This document shows positions 1 to 10,777 of a DNA stretch of 64,000 nt, one piece after another; the stretch's first letter is position 1, and each line of letters starts with the position of its first letter. The position numbers were made by a program, and so were the translations under genes. Source of the DNA: Calliopum simillimum (lineage: Eukaryota > Arthropoda > Insecta > Diptera > Lauxaniidae); contig OX638368.1 of the NCBI GenBank assembly GCA_951812925.1, positions 84,200,664 to 84,264,663 of the forward strand. The letters run 5' to 3'. Under the pieces are notes generated by a model that was given only the letters and a program-made list of their open reading frames with translations, searched no databases and was not told where the DNA came from.

Positions 1-384
1 AAATATTGCTACTGCGTCAGTACTTACGCTGTATTGCATTTCCGAAAACACCTCACATTTCTGTAGAAAAATAGCAAAACGGACCATAGCATTTTTCTTG
101 AAATAATAACAACGCCAGAATAGACAACAACAACACCAACCGCAACAAAAAAGTGGAAACTGGACAATTTATACACATTCTCCAAGCACGCAACTGAAGT
201 TTACTCCAAATTAAGCAAAAGAAACAGTGTAGTGAGGGCCTTTGCTGGTACCTCCTGGGGGAAAGAAAAGGAGACCTTGGACGGAACATATAAGGCGATC
301 AATTTTTAATAACGTCGCCTAGATCTAGTCCCCGGCGCTCAGTAACACGAAGTGAAGCAAAATTCACCTCATGTCCCATCCCGA

Positions 385-652
385 ACATTTGCATAGTGAA
401 ACGGGGCTCCTCAATGTCCAAGAGCATAACACCCTACTTACGCAGCAGTGTTTGTTACTCTGCCAAAATCCCGCGCACCCCTCATGGCATAGCAAATAAG
501 CCTCACCACAGCGTACCGATACGCTGCACTGGCAGTCCTCAAGGCACTTCCCACTTATTTAACTGTGCCTCCCTTCCTACCGACCACACAGTAATTGACC
601 TCTGATCCCGCCAGTTGAGGTAGCACACTTTCTGGGCCTTCCGGACTAGGTT
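385..652 (+). pseudogene. Jockey-like LINE ORF2, C-terminal fragment
   Basis: The + strand reads a degraded C-terminus of a jockey-group non-LTR retrotransposon polyprotein. The recognisable part is the terminal Cys/His cluster (RCTGSPQGTSHLFNC, about 523-567), followed by a threonine/aspartate-rich tail ending in a LW-S-PVEVAHFLGLP-like stretch. An in-frame TGA near 602 and a one-base shift are needed to reach the family-typical ending and the TAG at about 650. No RT or endonuclease domain is visible upstream, so this is a 5'-truncated dead copy. It lies upstream of the first MED27 exon seen here, so it is probably in a MED27 intron or the 5' flank. Confidence 0.6.
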
Positions 653-1326
653 CGATCCACAAAAACTAGTAGACGAAACGAATAATTTTTATCTCTAATT
701 TCGAGTCGCTACAGCATAAACCATACAAAAACAACAACAATCGATACTAGTTTTGATTTGAAAAAATTGAAAATTCTAATTCAAAATAGGGTTCATAAAA
801 TCCTCATTCGAATTTTTAAGCAGCTGGAATTGAATGAGTAGAATGAAAAATAGCGCCGTTCGGTGCGTGGCCACATGTGTATATAACGCTCCTGTACATA
901 AACGGCTCACGAAACTAAACTCACGCACGACAGAATGAAAAAAATTATCACGTTCATGCGTGATATCGTATGACAATAATATCACTTTTATTTGGAGGAT
1001 TTCAATACATAGATTAAGCAGAATTTGCACAAAGAACATTTTACTTTTATAGGATGAGGATAAAATAGTGGTATAGAAACAAAGACTACAATCTCTTTTT
1101 TTTTACATGAACGTGTCTGTTTTTGATAACAAGCTATCATCAAATGCAAGTAGAAGCTCTAAGTATTAGATACGCCCATGACAAAATTGGAGATTTATTT
1201 ATTTATTCGTTTCAGTCTACAGATTATATGATCTTACAGATTATTTAATTATCACCTCATTTTCTATACCCCAATGATAGCGCCTAGTTGCATTTGATGA
1301 TAGCTTCTGATCATACAAGTTTATTA
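653..1326. other. AT-rich stretch, no gene recognised
   Basis: No exon, repeat pair or RNA gene could be supported here. The 5' exons of MED27 were sought and not found; they may lie outside the window. Confidence 0.5.
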
Positions 1327-1885
1327 GGGCGGTCCAAAATTTTAATTTTTTCTTCAAATTGCGCTCGCACAGAAGCAAAATGTTCTATTTGGTCGTTTTG
1401 CATTAAATTTTATTTTCACTAAAATTAGAGCTAGTGAAAAAAGGTTCACTATCAAGAAATTTATTTGGAGTTACCCAGTGTGCCAAACGGTTCATATCCC
1501 CATTTTTTTATCCGTTACGGATCCGTTACTGATCCATTTGCGGGAGAAATTCCCAAAAAAAAAACGATCCGTAACGGATAAAAAAGCGGAGATATGAACC
1601 GCTTGGCACACTGGGTAGTGAAAAATCTCTCACTATCAATAAATGCATTTTGTGGTAGTGAAAAGATTTTCATTATCACCAAATTTAGTTTTCAATTTTT
1701 AATAAAAATTCCACTAAATATAGTGATAGTGACATTTCTTTCACAATTGATTTACTATTATCACTTAATTTAATCAAAGGAAGAATTTGTTCCATTGAAT
1801 TTAATGAAACCTTAATGAAAATGTTCACTAATTTTGGTGCTGCAGGAGCGCAATTCCAAGAAAAATTAAAAATATTGAGCCACCC
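1327..1885. mobile_element. MITE with about 46-bp imperfect terminal inverted repeats
   Basis: The left end (GGGCGGTCCAAAATTTTAAT...) pairs with the reverse complement of the right end (GGGTGGCTCAATATTTTTAA...), both running into GAATTGCGCTC-type sequence. The interior has many short motifs of the form TAGTGAAAA and CACTATCAA. There is no coding capacity. It ends less than 90 bp before a MED27 exon, so it is probably intronic. Confidence 0.6.
1474..1615. mobile_element. 142-bp palindromic MITE nested in the 1327-1885 element
   Basis: The ends CCCAGTGTGCCAAACGGTTC and its near-perfect inverse (GAACCGCTTGGCACACTGGG) form about 50-bp arms. The element is bounded on each side by TA (1472-1473 and 1616-1617), as expected for a Tc1/mariner-type insertion. 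Confidence 0.65.
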
Positions 1886-1972
1886 TTACGTTTTTGAAAA
1901 AAATGGCGATTGTCAGCTTTGTTTCTATACTCTTTAAAGGAAACATAATTTATGTAATTTATATTTTAACAG

Positions 1973-4193
1973 GGAAGTGGAGACACTTATTAACGGTTTG
2001 CAGGTGCCACCGGCTCCTTACTACCTGGGTAACACGACTTATTTGGCACAAGAGACTACACAAGATCGCCAGGCTTTGTATTCACAACTAGTAAACAGTT
2101 ATAAATGGATTGATAAGGTATGGGAAACTTGACTAATTATTTCTAAACTTTGTAACAGTAACCATCTCGCATTTCTGCCTAGGTTCACGATCATAGCTTT
2201 CTGGCGTTTAATAACCTGAATCAAAATAGTTTAAGACGTTCTTATACATATTGCTCACAGAAACGAGGCCGACTACCATTTTCATCGTGTAACAATACCG
2301 ACCCAGAGTAAGATCTTTTAAATTAATTATGTAGTGAAGTCTTATAAATTTATTACTCTCTAGTCATACAGATAAATTATTAAGTGAAATAAATCATCTT
2401 CATACCAGCTATAAAGTTTGTCGTCCATATGGCTCCAATCCTGTTGTAATTGTAAGTTACATTTAGTAAGAAATATTTCAATAAGTTTTCGAAGGAACAA
2501 ATCCATAGAATGTATATACATTAGACTGCTTCATAATTTTTTTTTTGCTTCCGATTTGCTTTCCAACAAGTTTTTTTGTTAAAAAGATAGAAACTAAAAA
2601 TTCTGGTGCAAGGAGAGCCCATGATATTAATATTTACTGGTGGCGTATCGCATTTCTTTGTTTTAAGTGTAAAAGAGTACTCTTCTAAACACTTTTGTAC
2701 ATATCTCGTAAAAGAGAAAACGCATACTGCTACCATAAGGAAGAGCATGAAATTTTTCTTAAAAAGTTTATAATAATTTTTTTCATAAATATGTCACTTC
2801 GGTAGGTTTTAGCTTTCAAAGTTAAAAATCGTTTTGAAAACTAAATATTTCGCTTTAAAACTAAAAGTCTAAGATCCGGCAGTAAAAAAACGTATCGATC
2901 GAGTTTTTAGTTAAAACCTAATTTTTACATTTATTTAGGAATGGGGGAATATATTTCTGCTGGGCTGCCTCTCAAAATGTCGCCGCAAGTATTATCAAAT
3001 TCCGATAACTTATAAACCGTCAGTCTCACGGAGAAAAGTGTCAAAATCTTTTTTATGAAGAGTCATATGCTCTACATGTAATTTTTATTATATGTTAAAA
3101 AAAATTTACCGTTTAAGAATTATTTATTAAAAACCGATTTTTGTTACGCAATAAACAATAAACGGGGAAAAAATCGGTTTTTAATAAATAACTCCTAAAC
3201 GGTACATTTTTTTACATATAATAAAAATAACTTGTAGAGCATATGACTTTCCATAAAAAAGATCTGGGCACTCTCGTGCGACTCACGGTTCATAAGTTAT
3301 CGCAATTTGATAATACTTGCGGCCACATTTTGATAGGCAACCCGCCAAAAATATGTTCCTCCAGTCATAAATATATGTAAAAACTAGATTTTAACTAAAA
3401 ACTCGATGGATGCGTTTTTTACTGCCGGATCTCGTACTATAAACACAGTTTTTTTCAAGTTTTAAAACGATTTTAAACTTTGGAAGTTAAAAAACTACCG
3501 AAGTGACATATATACGAAAAAAATTATTATAAACTTTTTTATGAAAAATTTTATGCTCTTTCTAATGGTAGCAGTCTCATTTGTCTGTGTCTCTTTCACG
3601 AGATATATACAAAAGTGTTTAGAAGAGTAGTCTTTCACACTTAAAACAAAGAAATGCGATGCGCCACCAGTAAATATTAATATTATGGGCTCTCCTTGCA
3701 CCAGAATTTTTAGTTTTTATCGTTTTAACAAAAAAACTTGTTGGAAAGCAAATTGGAAGCAAAAAAAAAAAAATATTATAGGTAAGCATTAGCCGTGTTT
3801 TAAAAGCAGCTATCGTATGCAAAGGCGTTCTTATTGAATGGGTCACAGTCAAGGGATTCGATGAACCACTAGATCATGAAGACCTATGGGCTGAGTCACG
3901 TTATGAAGTATTTCGAAAAGTTCAGGAGCACACACACTCAGCGATGCTGCATTTCTTTTCACCTACTCTACCGGACCTGGCTGTTAAAAGTTATATGGTT
4001 GGCTTCAATATTAATTTGTTCAATTTAACAGGAATTCATTGTTTTTTTATTGCAGACTTGGTTGAATAGCTACAGCAAACTATTTTTAGAACCATGTAAG
4101 CGTTGTGGAAAATATGTTTCGAATGGATTACCACCGACATGGCGAGATTTACGCACTTTAGAGCCATTTCATGAGGAGTGTAGGAATTGTTAA
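1973..4193 (+). CDS. MED27: Mediator complex subunit 27 (MED27), 3' five exons
   Basis: MED27 is a subunit of the nuclear Mediator co-activator, which bridges transcription factors and RNA polymerase II. Exons: 1973-2117, 2183-2307, 2364-2451, 3782-3997 and 4056-4193 (TAA 4191-4193). All introns are GT-AG and the phases agree across every junction. The family-typical blocks are present: LGNTTYLAQETTQDRQALY with LVNSYKWIDKV, then RVLKAAIVCKGVLIEWVTVK, ESRYEVFRKV, and the C-terminal zinc-binding region CKRCGKYVSNGLPPTWRDLR...FHEEC. The first exon seen starts in phase, mid-protein (EVETLINGLQVPPAP), so about the first 60 residues are missing; those exons are upstream or unrecognised. Intron 3 (2452-3781) carries a long foldback whose right end touches the acceptor. 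The protein part present looks intact. Confidence 0.93.
2534..3779. repeat. 1.25-kb foldback (long palindrome) inside MED27 intron 3
   Basis: Two arms of about 600 bp are near-perfect inverted copies with a short centre near 3145-3160. For example, GCAAGGAGAGCCCATGATAT at about 2609 recurs inverted at about 3680-3700. The arms contain mirrored chance ORFs with no known domain. The right end stops about two bases before the intron's AG. Transcribed with MED27, it would fold into a long hairpin. Confidence 0.85.
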
Positions 4194-4233
4194 ATGATTT
4201 AAGATTCCAAATTACCCTATGTTAAGTATCAAC

Positions 4234-4239
4234 AATAAA
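4234..4239 (+). terminator. MED27 polyadenylation signal AATAAA
   Basis: A canonical AATAAA lies 41 bp after the MED27 stop codon and no other is nearer, so it is the likely 3'-end signal. Confidence 0.6.
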
Positions 4240-4319
4240 AACAAAATATCTTTTAAGTATTTCAGGGATTTCTTTTTATTGTATCAAGATAATTTTATAG
4301 CATAAATTTTAAACTTGCT

Positions 4320-4620
4320 TAGGTATACAGCCCTGTTCCAAAATCCTTGTGATTTCAATTACTTTTCATTTAGGAGGCGGTTTGATGAAAACGGTGAGTC
4401 GGACGATAAAAATTATGAGAATCTTTTTTGTGGAGAATTACAGGTTCTACAAATAATGTTGTTTTGCATTAACGAAAAAGTAACCGTTTAGGAAATATTC
4501 TTAAAAAACCGCAAAATGTCGAAAAATTTGATTTTATCAGATATTTCCTAAGCGATTACTTTTCCTTTAGTGCAAATCGATATTATTTGCAGAATCTGTG
4601 ATTCTCCACGAAAATATTTT
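4320..4620. repeat. Partial foldback related to the 48600-48830 palindrome
   Basis: Inverted arms (AGTAACCGTTTAGGAAATAT versus ATATTTCCTAAGCGATTACT) meet near 4520. The left flank (GGAGGCGGTTTGATGAAAAC) resembles the palindrome at 48600-48830. The rest, up to 5024, is unannotated AT-rich DNA. Confidence 0.55.
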
Positions 4621-5159
4621 TGTACCTAAGAGGTTTTTGTATTTTATCAATGTTGACAATATTAAGTACAAATGCATAAAATAATTAAAATGAATCGATA
4701 AAATATGAATAACTCTGTAGCTTATATGTGTGTATTTTTTTTTAAATTTCATCAATAAAACATCTTCAAAAAAGCTAAATTAATTGAAAAATCGTAGCAT
4801 AAACTCATTAGTTTTGCGCACTTTTCAAAAAGTTTTGCATTGCACTTCATATCCACTTCCGTGTGAAAGTGGAATTGGGAACAGAGCGGAGTACTTTTTC
4901 CGATGACGAGTAAAAAGTCGACTTTTGGCATTTTCGAACTCAGTGTCTGTATGAGTCGTTTGACATGTTATTATATCATGGTGTAAGTAAGGGCTCGTTT
5001 ACATACTTAGGCATTCATAATTAACCCTGTGGGAAATTGGTCTAGTCCATCACTAAACAAAAACTATTTCCAAACAAGATAACACTAGTCCGCAACTGAC
5101 TCGTTTCCCATACAACGAACTAATGATTTTTACATGGGCTTATCCTAGGAGCAAGTCAA

Positions 5160-5445
5160 TTGTACCGCTCTGCATTCGGTGGAAGTAGTCGAAAAACAGT
5201 CTTTACAAAGCAGCTTGTAGCAATTATCTCGTTACGCATACGTTTGGAATAGTTTCATACCAACCATTTGAAATAAAATCGTATGAATTGTACAGCCCTG
5301 CATTCGGTGTAACTAGTCACAGAACAGTCTTTACAAAGCAGCCTATAGCAATTATCTCGATACGCATTCGTTTGGAATAGTTTCAAACCAAACATTGCAA
5401 ATAAAATCGTATGAATTGTACCGCCCTGCATTCAGTGTAACAAGT
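5160..5445. repeat. 128-bp tandem repeat, about 2.2 copies
   Basis: The phrase GCATTCGGTG begins at 5172 and 5300, with a variant at 5428, giving an exact 128-bp period. Each unit also holds TTTGGAATAGTTTCA and AAATAAAATCGTATGAATTG. It lies in the left subterminal region of the two-gene transposon, and its short motif resembles the right-end subterminal repeats. Confidence 0.8.
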
Positions 5446-5539
5446 TGTAAGCCAATCTTCATGAATGTACTAATTGTCATGATTGGGCTAGTTAAAAATT
5501 AAATTTCTATAACTAATAAACTATAAATCGTACGTAAAC

Positions 5540-5700
5540 AATCATGACAACTTTTCTCTTGCAAATTTTCTGAGCTAAAACTTGTGGCTAACAATTTTTC
5601 TGTAAAATTAACCGTTAGCAAGATATTTGCGAAATACTGCTTTTCGCAACCCTTGAGCCTGAATAACTTTATGCGCCAGTGACTTCGATGCCGGGTTTTT
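5540..5700. repeat. Foldback family 1 arm fragment
   Basis: The phrases CAAGATATTTGCGAAATACTG and GAGCCTGAATAACTTTATGC match the arms of the foldback family ending AGCCCAGGAAAATAAG seen at 15794, 40247 and 58815. Only one arm is present. Confidence 0.5.
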
Positions 5701-6109
5701 ACCATTTGTTCTGAAACATCAAAATGATGCGATTCCAATTAAAAAATTTATGGCTCCAAGTTTTTTTAATCATTGCAGTCCAATTTCAGTGGACTATTAA
5801 ACTTAGTTCGGCAACAATTTTGTATTTTTAGAAACTTAAAGTACGTTTTTCGTCTATCGCCCTTTCTGCATTAAACGATTCAGTTGAAAAAGTACAATTT
5901 AAATGAATAACGGCAAGTTTTGGAAAATTAGGACTTCATTGGTTTCGATTTTTTTATAACTTTTAATAAAAAACAATATTAGGATTAAAGTTCAGAGTTA
6001 CATAACAATTCATAGTTTAGAACAATAAAAAAAGTTAAGTTATTTTCATATCAAATTTCTATCATATGATTAGAAAGATAAGTATAAAAGTTGTAATATT
6101 AATATATTT

Positions 6110-7095
6110 TTATGGTGTATCCTTATTTTTTGTACAAATTTGTCGAAAATGACGCTTTTTGACTTTTTGAAATGCTTTTCTAATTGCGTTTTCTTTTTCC
6201 GCATCTGGTATAGCATCTGAAGTATTTAAATTTATTTACTCTTTGAAAAACAATGATCTCAAGCGTCATAAGACTTACCCATGATTGCACTGTAAAGATT
6301 TTTAAAATCTTTTAGCCGTTTTTTTCCATGGGTGCCATCGCCGTTATACATGATGACAACATCTCTATGAAGAATGTTCTCTAAATTCCTTGCAATTTTA
6401 CCACCAAGTTTGTTTCTAATTGCTTTCACCTATTAATGAAAATATTAAAAATTTACCTTAAAAAAATTTGATTTCTTTCTTACATAAATCTGTCGATTAA
6501 AGCATATAATTTGGTCTGCGTCCTGTAGTTCTTTTTCGTTGCACAACGGGAAGTTTGCTCCTATGGCTCCTGCTTCATTTTCCTCGGAAACCAGTTTGGT
6601 AATTAGTCCCGTCTGCTTCGCCAGCGTTTCCAAAATTATTTTATTTTGATCTTCCATTTTAGCTTCAAACAAAAGAAACTAATTAGTGACAATAAAAAGT
6701 CACAAAAAAAGGAAAAAACTGTTGACCAGCCCTTAATTTGAATGAATGATAATTTGGAAAGTAAGGACCCAATTAAATAAGTTGATGCCATTTAAAACAA
6801 TATGCAATCTGAGTCAGAAAAATGTGATGCACCCACGAAATTTCAATCCTAGGTCGGCCAAGAAACTGCACTGCAAAAATGAATTGTACTGTTTCTTGGA
6901 AATGTACCATACAACATATTTCTGGTCAATAATTCTTTAATGATATACGATTTTCGAAATACATTCTCGAGAACATACGTATACAATTTATAACTTACTT
7001 GTAAGCTCCTTGATGTCTTTTCTCAATTTTTTGCAGCCCTTACAGGAGTCTTCTTCGTTAAGGCGCACGATTTTTCTTGGTGGCAACGACGACAT
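6110..7095 (-). CDS. DUF4806-domain protein, transposon-encoded, intact
   Basis: Four exons on the - strand join in phase with GT-AG introns: 6999-7095 (ATG 7095), 6484-6662, 6279-6429 and 6110-6216 (TAA 6110-6112), coding about 177 residues. The N-terminus MSSLPPRKIVRLNEEDSC carries a small CKGC pair and charged residues. The C-terminal half fits DUF4806: FPLCNEKELQDADQII, then VKAIRNKLGGKIARNLENIL, and finally a GDGTHGKKRLKDFKNLYSAI block that corresponds to the family's KxAFKxLxLYxAI ending. DUF4806 proteins are common in insect genomes, and their molecular role is not established. The gene follows the transposase by 97 bp on the same strand. It has no stop or frameshift although the transposase does. 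A second DUF4806 fragment occurs in the relative at 21386-24370. Confidence 0.7.
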
Positions 7096-7192
7096 AGTAA
7101 TATTGAGTTCTCTTTTATATGTTATTTAAGTAATTTTAAGTTGCCTTAATGTAAGTAATAAGAAAATGTGTAAGTGGTGCTAAGGATTGGTT

Positions 7193-9047
7193 TTAGATTC
7201 GTCCGTGCAGCATTGGAATTAAAAGTAGTTTATCATTGTATGGAAGAGTAAATAATTTACAGTCAAGGAAACATAATTTAAAACTTTCTAAAAGTTGCAA
7301 TGGAATAGAATCTACCAGAGATATCCCGAGATCAAGGGAATCAATGGGTTCCTTGAAAAAGGGCTGAATGTTTCTTAATCGACGTCCGATGATGCATATA
7401 CCAAATTCATCTTCCCGAAAAGAATCAATTTTTATTGGGATGTATGGTTCAATCAAACAGTAATTATCAGGACTTGCCGTACCTAAAACATAATTTTTTA
7501 CACTGAGAGTTGATTTATTTTTGTTAATACATTTTATTTCTATAGGCTCCAATCTTCGTATGAAGTTAATGTTCATGACTGCATGTGAAATTTGTTCTAA
7601 AATTTTTGATGGCTTTTTAACATATTTTTTAAATATTTGTAGAAAATGTTCAAAAGGATACGCTGAAAAGTTTATAAGGGGTCCGAAATTTTGAACACAT
7701 TCCGCCAAATGCAAAAGCCCATGAATGTTGTAAGACACACTGTTACGTCCAAAAATTGTAGGAAAATTAAATACAAATACCTCAATCATTTTATTGGCGA
7801 TATCAATATTTTTCAAATAGTTTTTAGGACAACTTAGCAATCTAACGGAGCAATGGAGTAGTAAAAATTCATAATACAAGTCATCTTCAATGTTATCTCT
7901 TAAAACTAAGGGGCCAATGTAAAATTAAAAGCAACGAAACTCAGTTGCTTTCCAATACGCAATTTCTTCCAATCCTCTCGGCTTACGTTGAAATTCTTGG
8001 GGTACAAGATTGCTCAATGATTTCAATTGCTTCGATATATTGTCTTTGCTGTCCTGGTCAATATTGTTAACTAATTTATTTTTCCAAATTCTCTTTAAAA
8101 ATTTTCGCATTACGCCTAAATCTACTAAATGCATAGGATCTAAGGGAACCTGAGTCACCATATTTAAACCTAGCTTTCGAAAGGCGACTTTTCTTTATAA
8201 AATTTCTTTTTATGGTGTAATAAATATTTTCTTTCATTGAAATCTGTGTCAGAAAGAAGGATGCCTGATGTCGTACTATAAGTTAGGGACTTGTTTATTT
8301 TTTTAGCTACTTGTGTGCATTTTATACATCCATGTGACGATGTATGCGATACTGTGCCACATGTAAAAGCCCTAGCTGGTGCATCACAAATAAGAGCCCT
8401 AACTTTGAAAGGAATATTTATTTCGTCTATTTTTACACCGTTATCTAAAAAGTGTTTTATTTCTTCAACGAAATTTGCCAAATAATCTGCACTGTTCTCA
8501 AGTTTTTTTCTTCCTAAGTATACACCAACAGGTATAACTGATATATTAGGCATGTTAACTATTTTAATTAATATTGGCCAAAGCTGCACACTTGAGCTTT
8601 TATATAATGGTACTCCGTCGATATTAATGTCAATAACTATTTCGTTACTGGTCGAAATAACATTTTTAATTTTTAAAAACTGCTTAGCTAATCCAAAATA
8701 GCAGAATGTGCCAGGAGAAACTGGTTTTATAGCAAATTTTTCTTTTTCTGGTAAAAGGGAGCTAAGGGACAGAGGAACGTCATGTTTTTCGTCTTTTAAT
8801 ATTCTCAAATCTCTCAGTTTTTCTTTTAGAGTTAATTTTAAGTTATCGGTATTTATATTTAAAATTATGTCGTCGTTATTTTCCTCATGACAAGCATGCG
8901 ATGTGTTTGCTCTCATATTTTCATTTTCACTGTCGCCACTGTTTTCACTTAAATTTTCTTCAACTTCTTTCGTGTAAAGTTTTGTAAGAAGTTCTTCTTT
9001 TTTCCTTTTAATAATCCTTCGAAGGTTGAACTTAAGCCTCTTTTCGA
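7193..9047 (-). pseudogene. tnp2/DUF4218-type DDE transposase, broken
   Basis: The - strand frame from about 9047 to 8170 gives a basic, charged N-terminus, then the family blocks INIDGVPLYKSSSVQLWPIL and FKVRALICDAPARAFTCG followed by a CIKC pair. A frameshift between 8161 and 8170 leads into MVTQVPLDPMHLVDLGVMRK, a signature of this transposase family. An in-frame TAA near 7921 interrupts the next block. The last part (7193-7879) has HGLLHLAECVQNFGPL and AYPFEHFLQIFKKYVKKPSK, which resembles DUF4218 of plant CACTA (tnp2) transposases. The apparent start ATG near 9047 is out of frame by one base with the main frame. At least two lesions make it non-functional. Related 5' sequence lies at 21714-23029. 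Confidence 0.75.
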
Positions 9048-9478
9048 CATTTTTTTTTTTTTTGTTCTTTTAAACTAAAATGCACCTTCACTTTCACAGC
9101 TTGCACTTGTAAAGTAAACTTTATAACTGAAAATCAAAACATATTTAGAAATTTGACAAATCAATAATTTCAAAAGTTACAAAGTTTTCAAAATTTTTTT
9201 TTTTTTTTTATCAAATAGAAAAATTCTAAATTTTATGGCAACTTTCCTTTTACACATTCGCTTGGAGTATATTAAAGTGACTTCTACATTCGCTTGGAGT
9301 AGTTGCGAGTGTATTGTCTGTTTTAGTTTATAATGAGTTTAGTGGGAGAACGCACGAACTAGTCTTTACCTGCATTCGCTTGGAGTAGTTTCGGATGAGT
9401 TCGTGAAAGGCTAGGGATAGTGAAAAACTAGTTTTGAGTTAGAACGTTTTGCGAACTAACTCGCTTCTTCCGACAGGG

Positions 9479-9866
9479 AAAATAATCATATATTTGGTGA
9501 TTATTTTAATCATGAAATGAATGAGCAAACGATGCCACTTCACGAAATCTAACAGAGCTGTGTTGTAAAATATTTCACAAAAATAGAGATGTGTTATAAA
9601 ATGTTTCACAATTTGTTCCTTTTTAGAGTAAAATAATACAGTTTTCGTGAAGAAATCTACGAGATGGATGAAATAAGTGGTTAATAGCAATCTTTGCATC
9701 AGTACCTACAAAATTTGAGAGACCAAACAAAATTAACTCACAGTTTGACACATATTTGTCGCATTAAAAAATAACACAAAAAAGTATTAAAATAAATAGC
9801 ATTAAAAAAGTAGTTAAATAGTGCTAGTAATCTTAAATCACATGAATGTGAACAAAATATAAGAGT
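9479..9866. other. AT-rich stretch, no feature seen
   Basis: Nothing beyond chance ORFs is supported between the transposon end and the next MITE. Confidence 0.4.
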
Positions 9867-10249
9867 TATTCACGATCTGGAGTAACGTGCTGAGTAACAG
9901 GGTAAAAGTGCACTCGGTTACTCGGAATTGAGAGCAAACTCAACACTTTTGCACGTACATTTTTTTTTGTTTATCAAAATAATTTCAACTGACAACAAAC
10001 AATTTTTAAATGAATATTTTGCTCTCATTCTAATTTTTATTTTTGATGAACGAGGATTGTCTCTCAATAGTAAACAAGTTCAAACGTTTCTATAGAAATA
10101 GAAATAGTAAAAAAAGGCAAAAGTGTAAGATTATTTTACACTACTAAATAGCTTGACTAAAAGGGTAAAAGAGTAACAGAGTAACTTACATATATTTTGT
10201 TGTTGAGGTTGTGCACTGTTACTCAGGACGTTACTCCAGATCGTGAATA
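9867..10249. mobile_element. MITE with TATTCACGATCTGGAGTAAC ends (copy 1)
   Basis: Left TATTCACGATCTGGAGTAAC pairs with right GTTACTCCAGATCGTGAATA. The 383-bp unit contains GAGTAACAGGGTAAAAGTGC and its partial inverse. A second, interrupted copy is at 12180-13042, and a diverged relative may occur at 58964-59286. There is no coding potential. Confidence 0.75.
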
Positions 10250-10777
10250 CCCCTATAGTTTTAATCATGAAGCAAAAAATTCATGATTATTTTGATTATG
10301 AATGCCTAATTTTATTTCTTAAATTGCAATAGAACATCCAATAAACCCAATGAAATGCAAAGAGCATGAAAAAACTTTCTAAAATTTCCTCAAATCAGAG
10401 GAAACCCCATTATTGGGCATCTCGCCATAATTCGCTACATAATAGCTCTTGCATGACAACTCCAACAACTACAAAGGAAGTTAAAAGTAAAAATACAAAA
10501 AAATTAATATAGTTCTGCCTCTACAAGAAGCTTAAAACCACAGAAAGTTCCACCTTTAAAGAAAGCTCTAATGCAAGAGAAGCTCCTACATAACAGAACT
10601 AAAGGACAAAAACGAGCTTAAGTGAAACAGAAACCTCTGTTAGATCCACTGTTAGTAACAACCCAGCACACATTTTGTCTAAAACTAAGTCCTATAGTGC
10701 GTGCAACAAATGGTGCAACTATGTGTCCAACTCCTCCCACCTAAACTGGCTTAGATAGGTACATAACTATTGATACC
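10250..10777. other. No feature seen
   Basis: AT-rich sequence with no supported gene or repeat boundary. Confidence 0.4.

Larger units (their letters stand above)
5025..9478 (-). mobile_element. Two-gene DNA transposon, tnp2-type transposase plus DUF4806 protein
   Basis: Short terminal inverted repeats CCCTGTGGGAA (5025) and TTCCGACAGGG (ending 9478) bound a 4.45-kb unit, flanked by AA on both sides as a possible 2-bp target duplication. Inside, on the - strand and in this order, are a transposase gene (7193 to about 9047) and a DUF4806 gene (6110-7095). The subterminal regions are repeat-rich: a 128-bp tandem repeat on the left, and three copies of CATTCGCTTGGAGTAGT-like sequence on the right (about 9257-9392). 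ACTAGT-type motifs occur at both ends, a layout like the subterminal binding-site arrays of CACTA elements. The ends do not begin CACTA, so the superfamily placement rests on the transposase. Confidence 0.7.

Noticed and set aside
1894..2091. 65-aa + strand ORF as the first MED27 coding exon
   Set aside because: Its frame differs from the MED27 frame. The true exon begins after the AG at 1971-1972.
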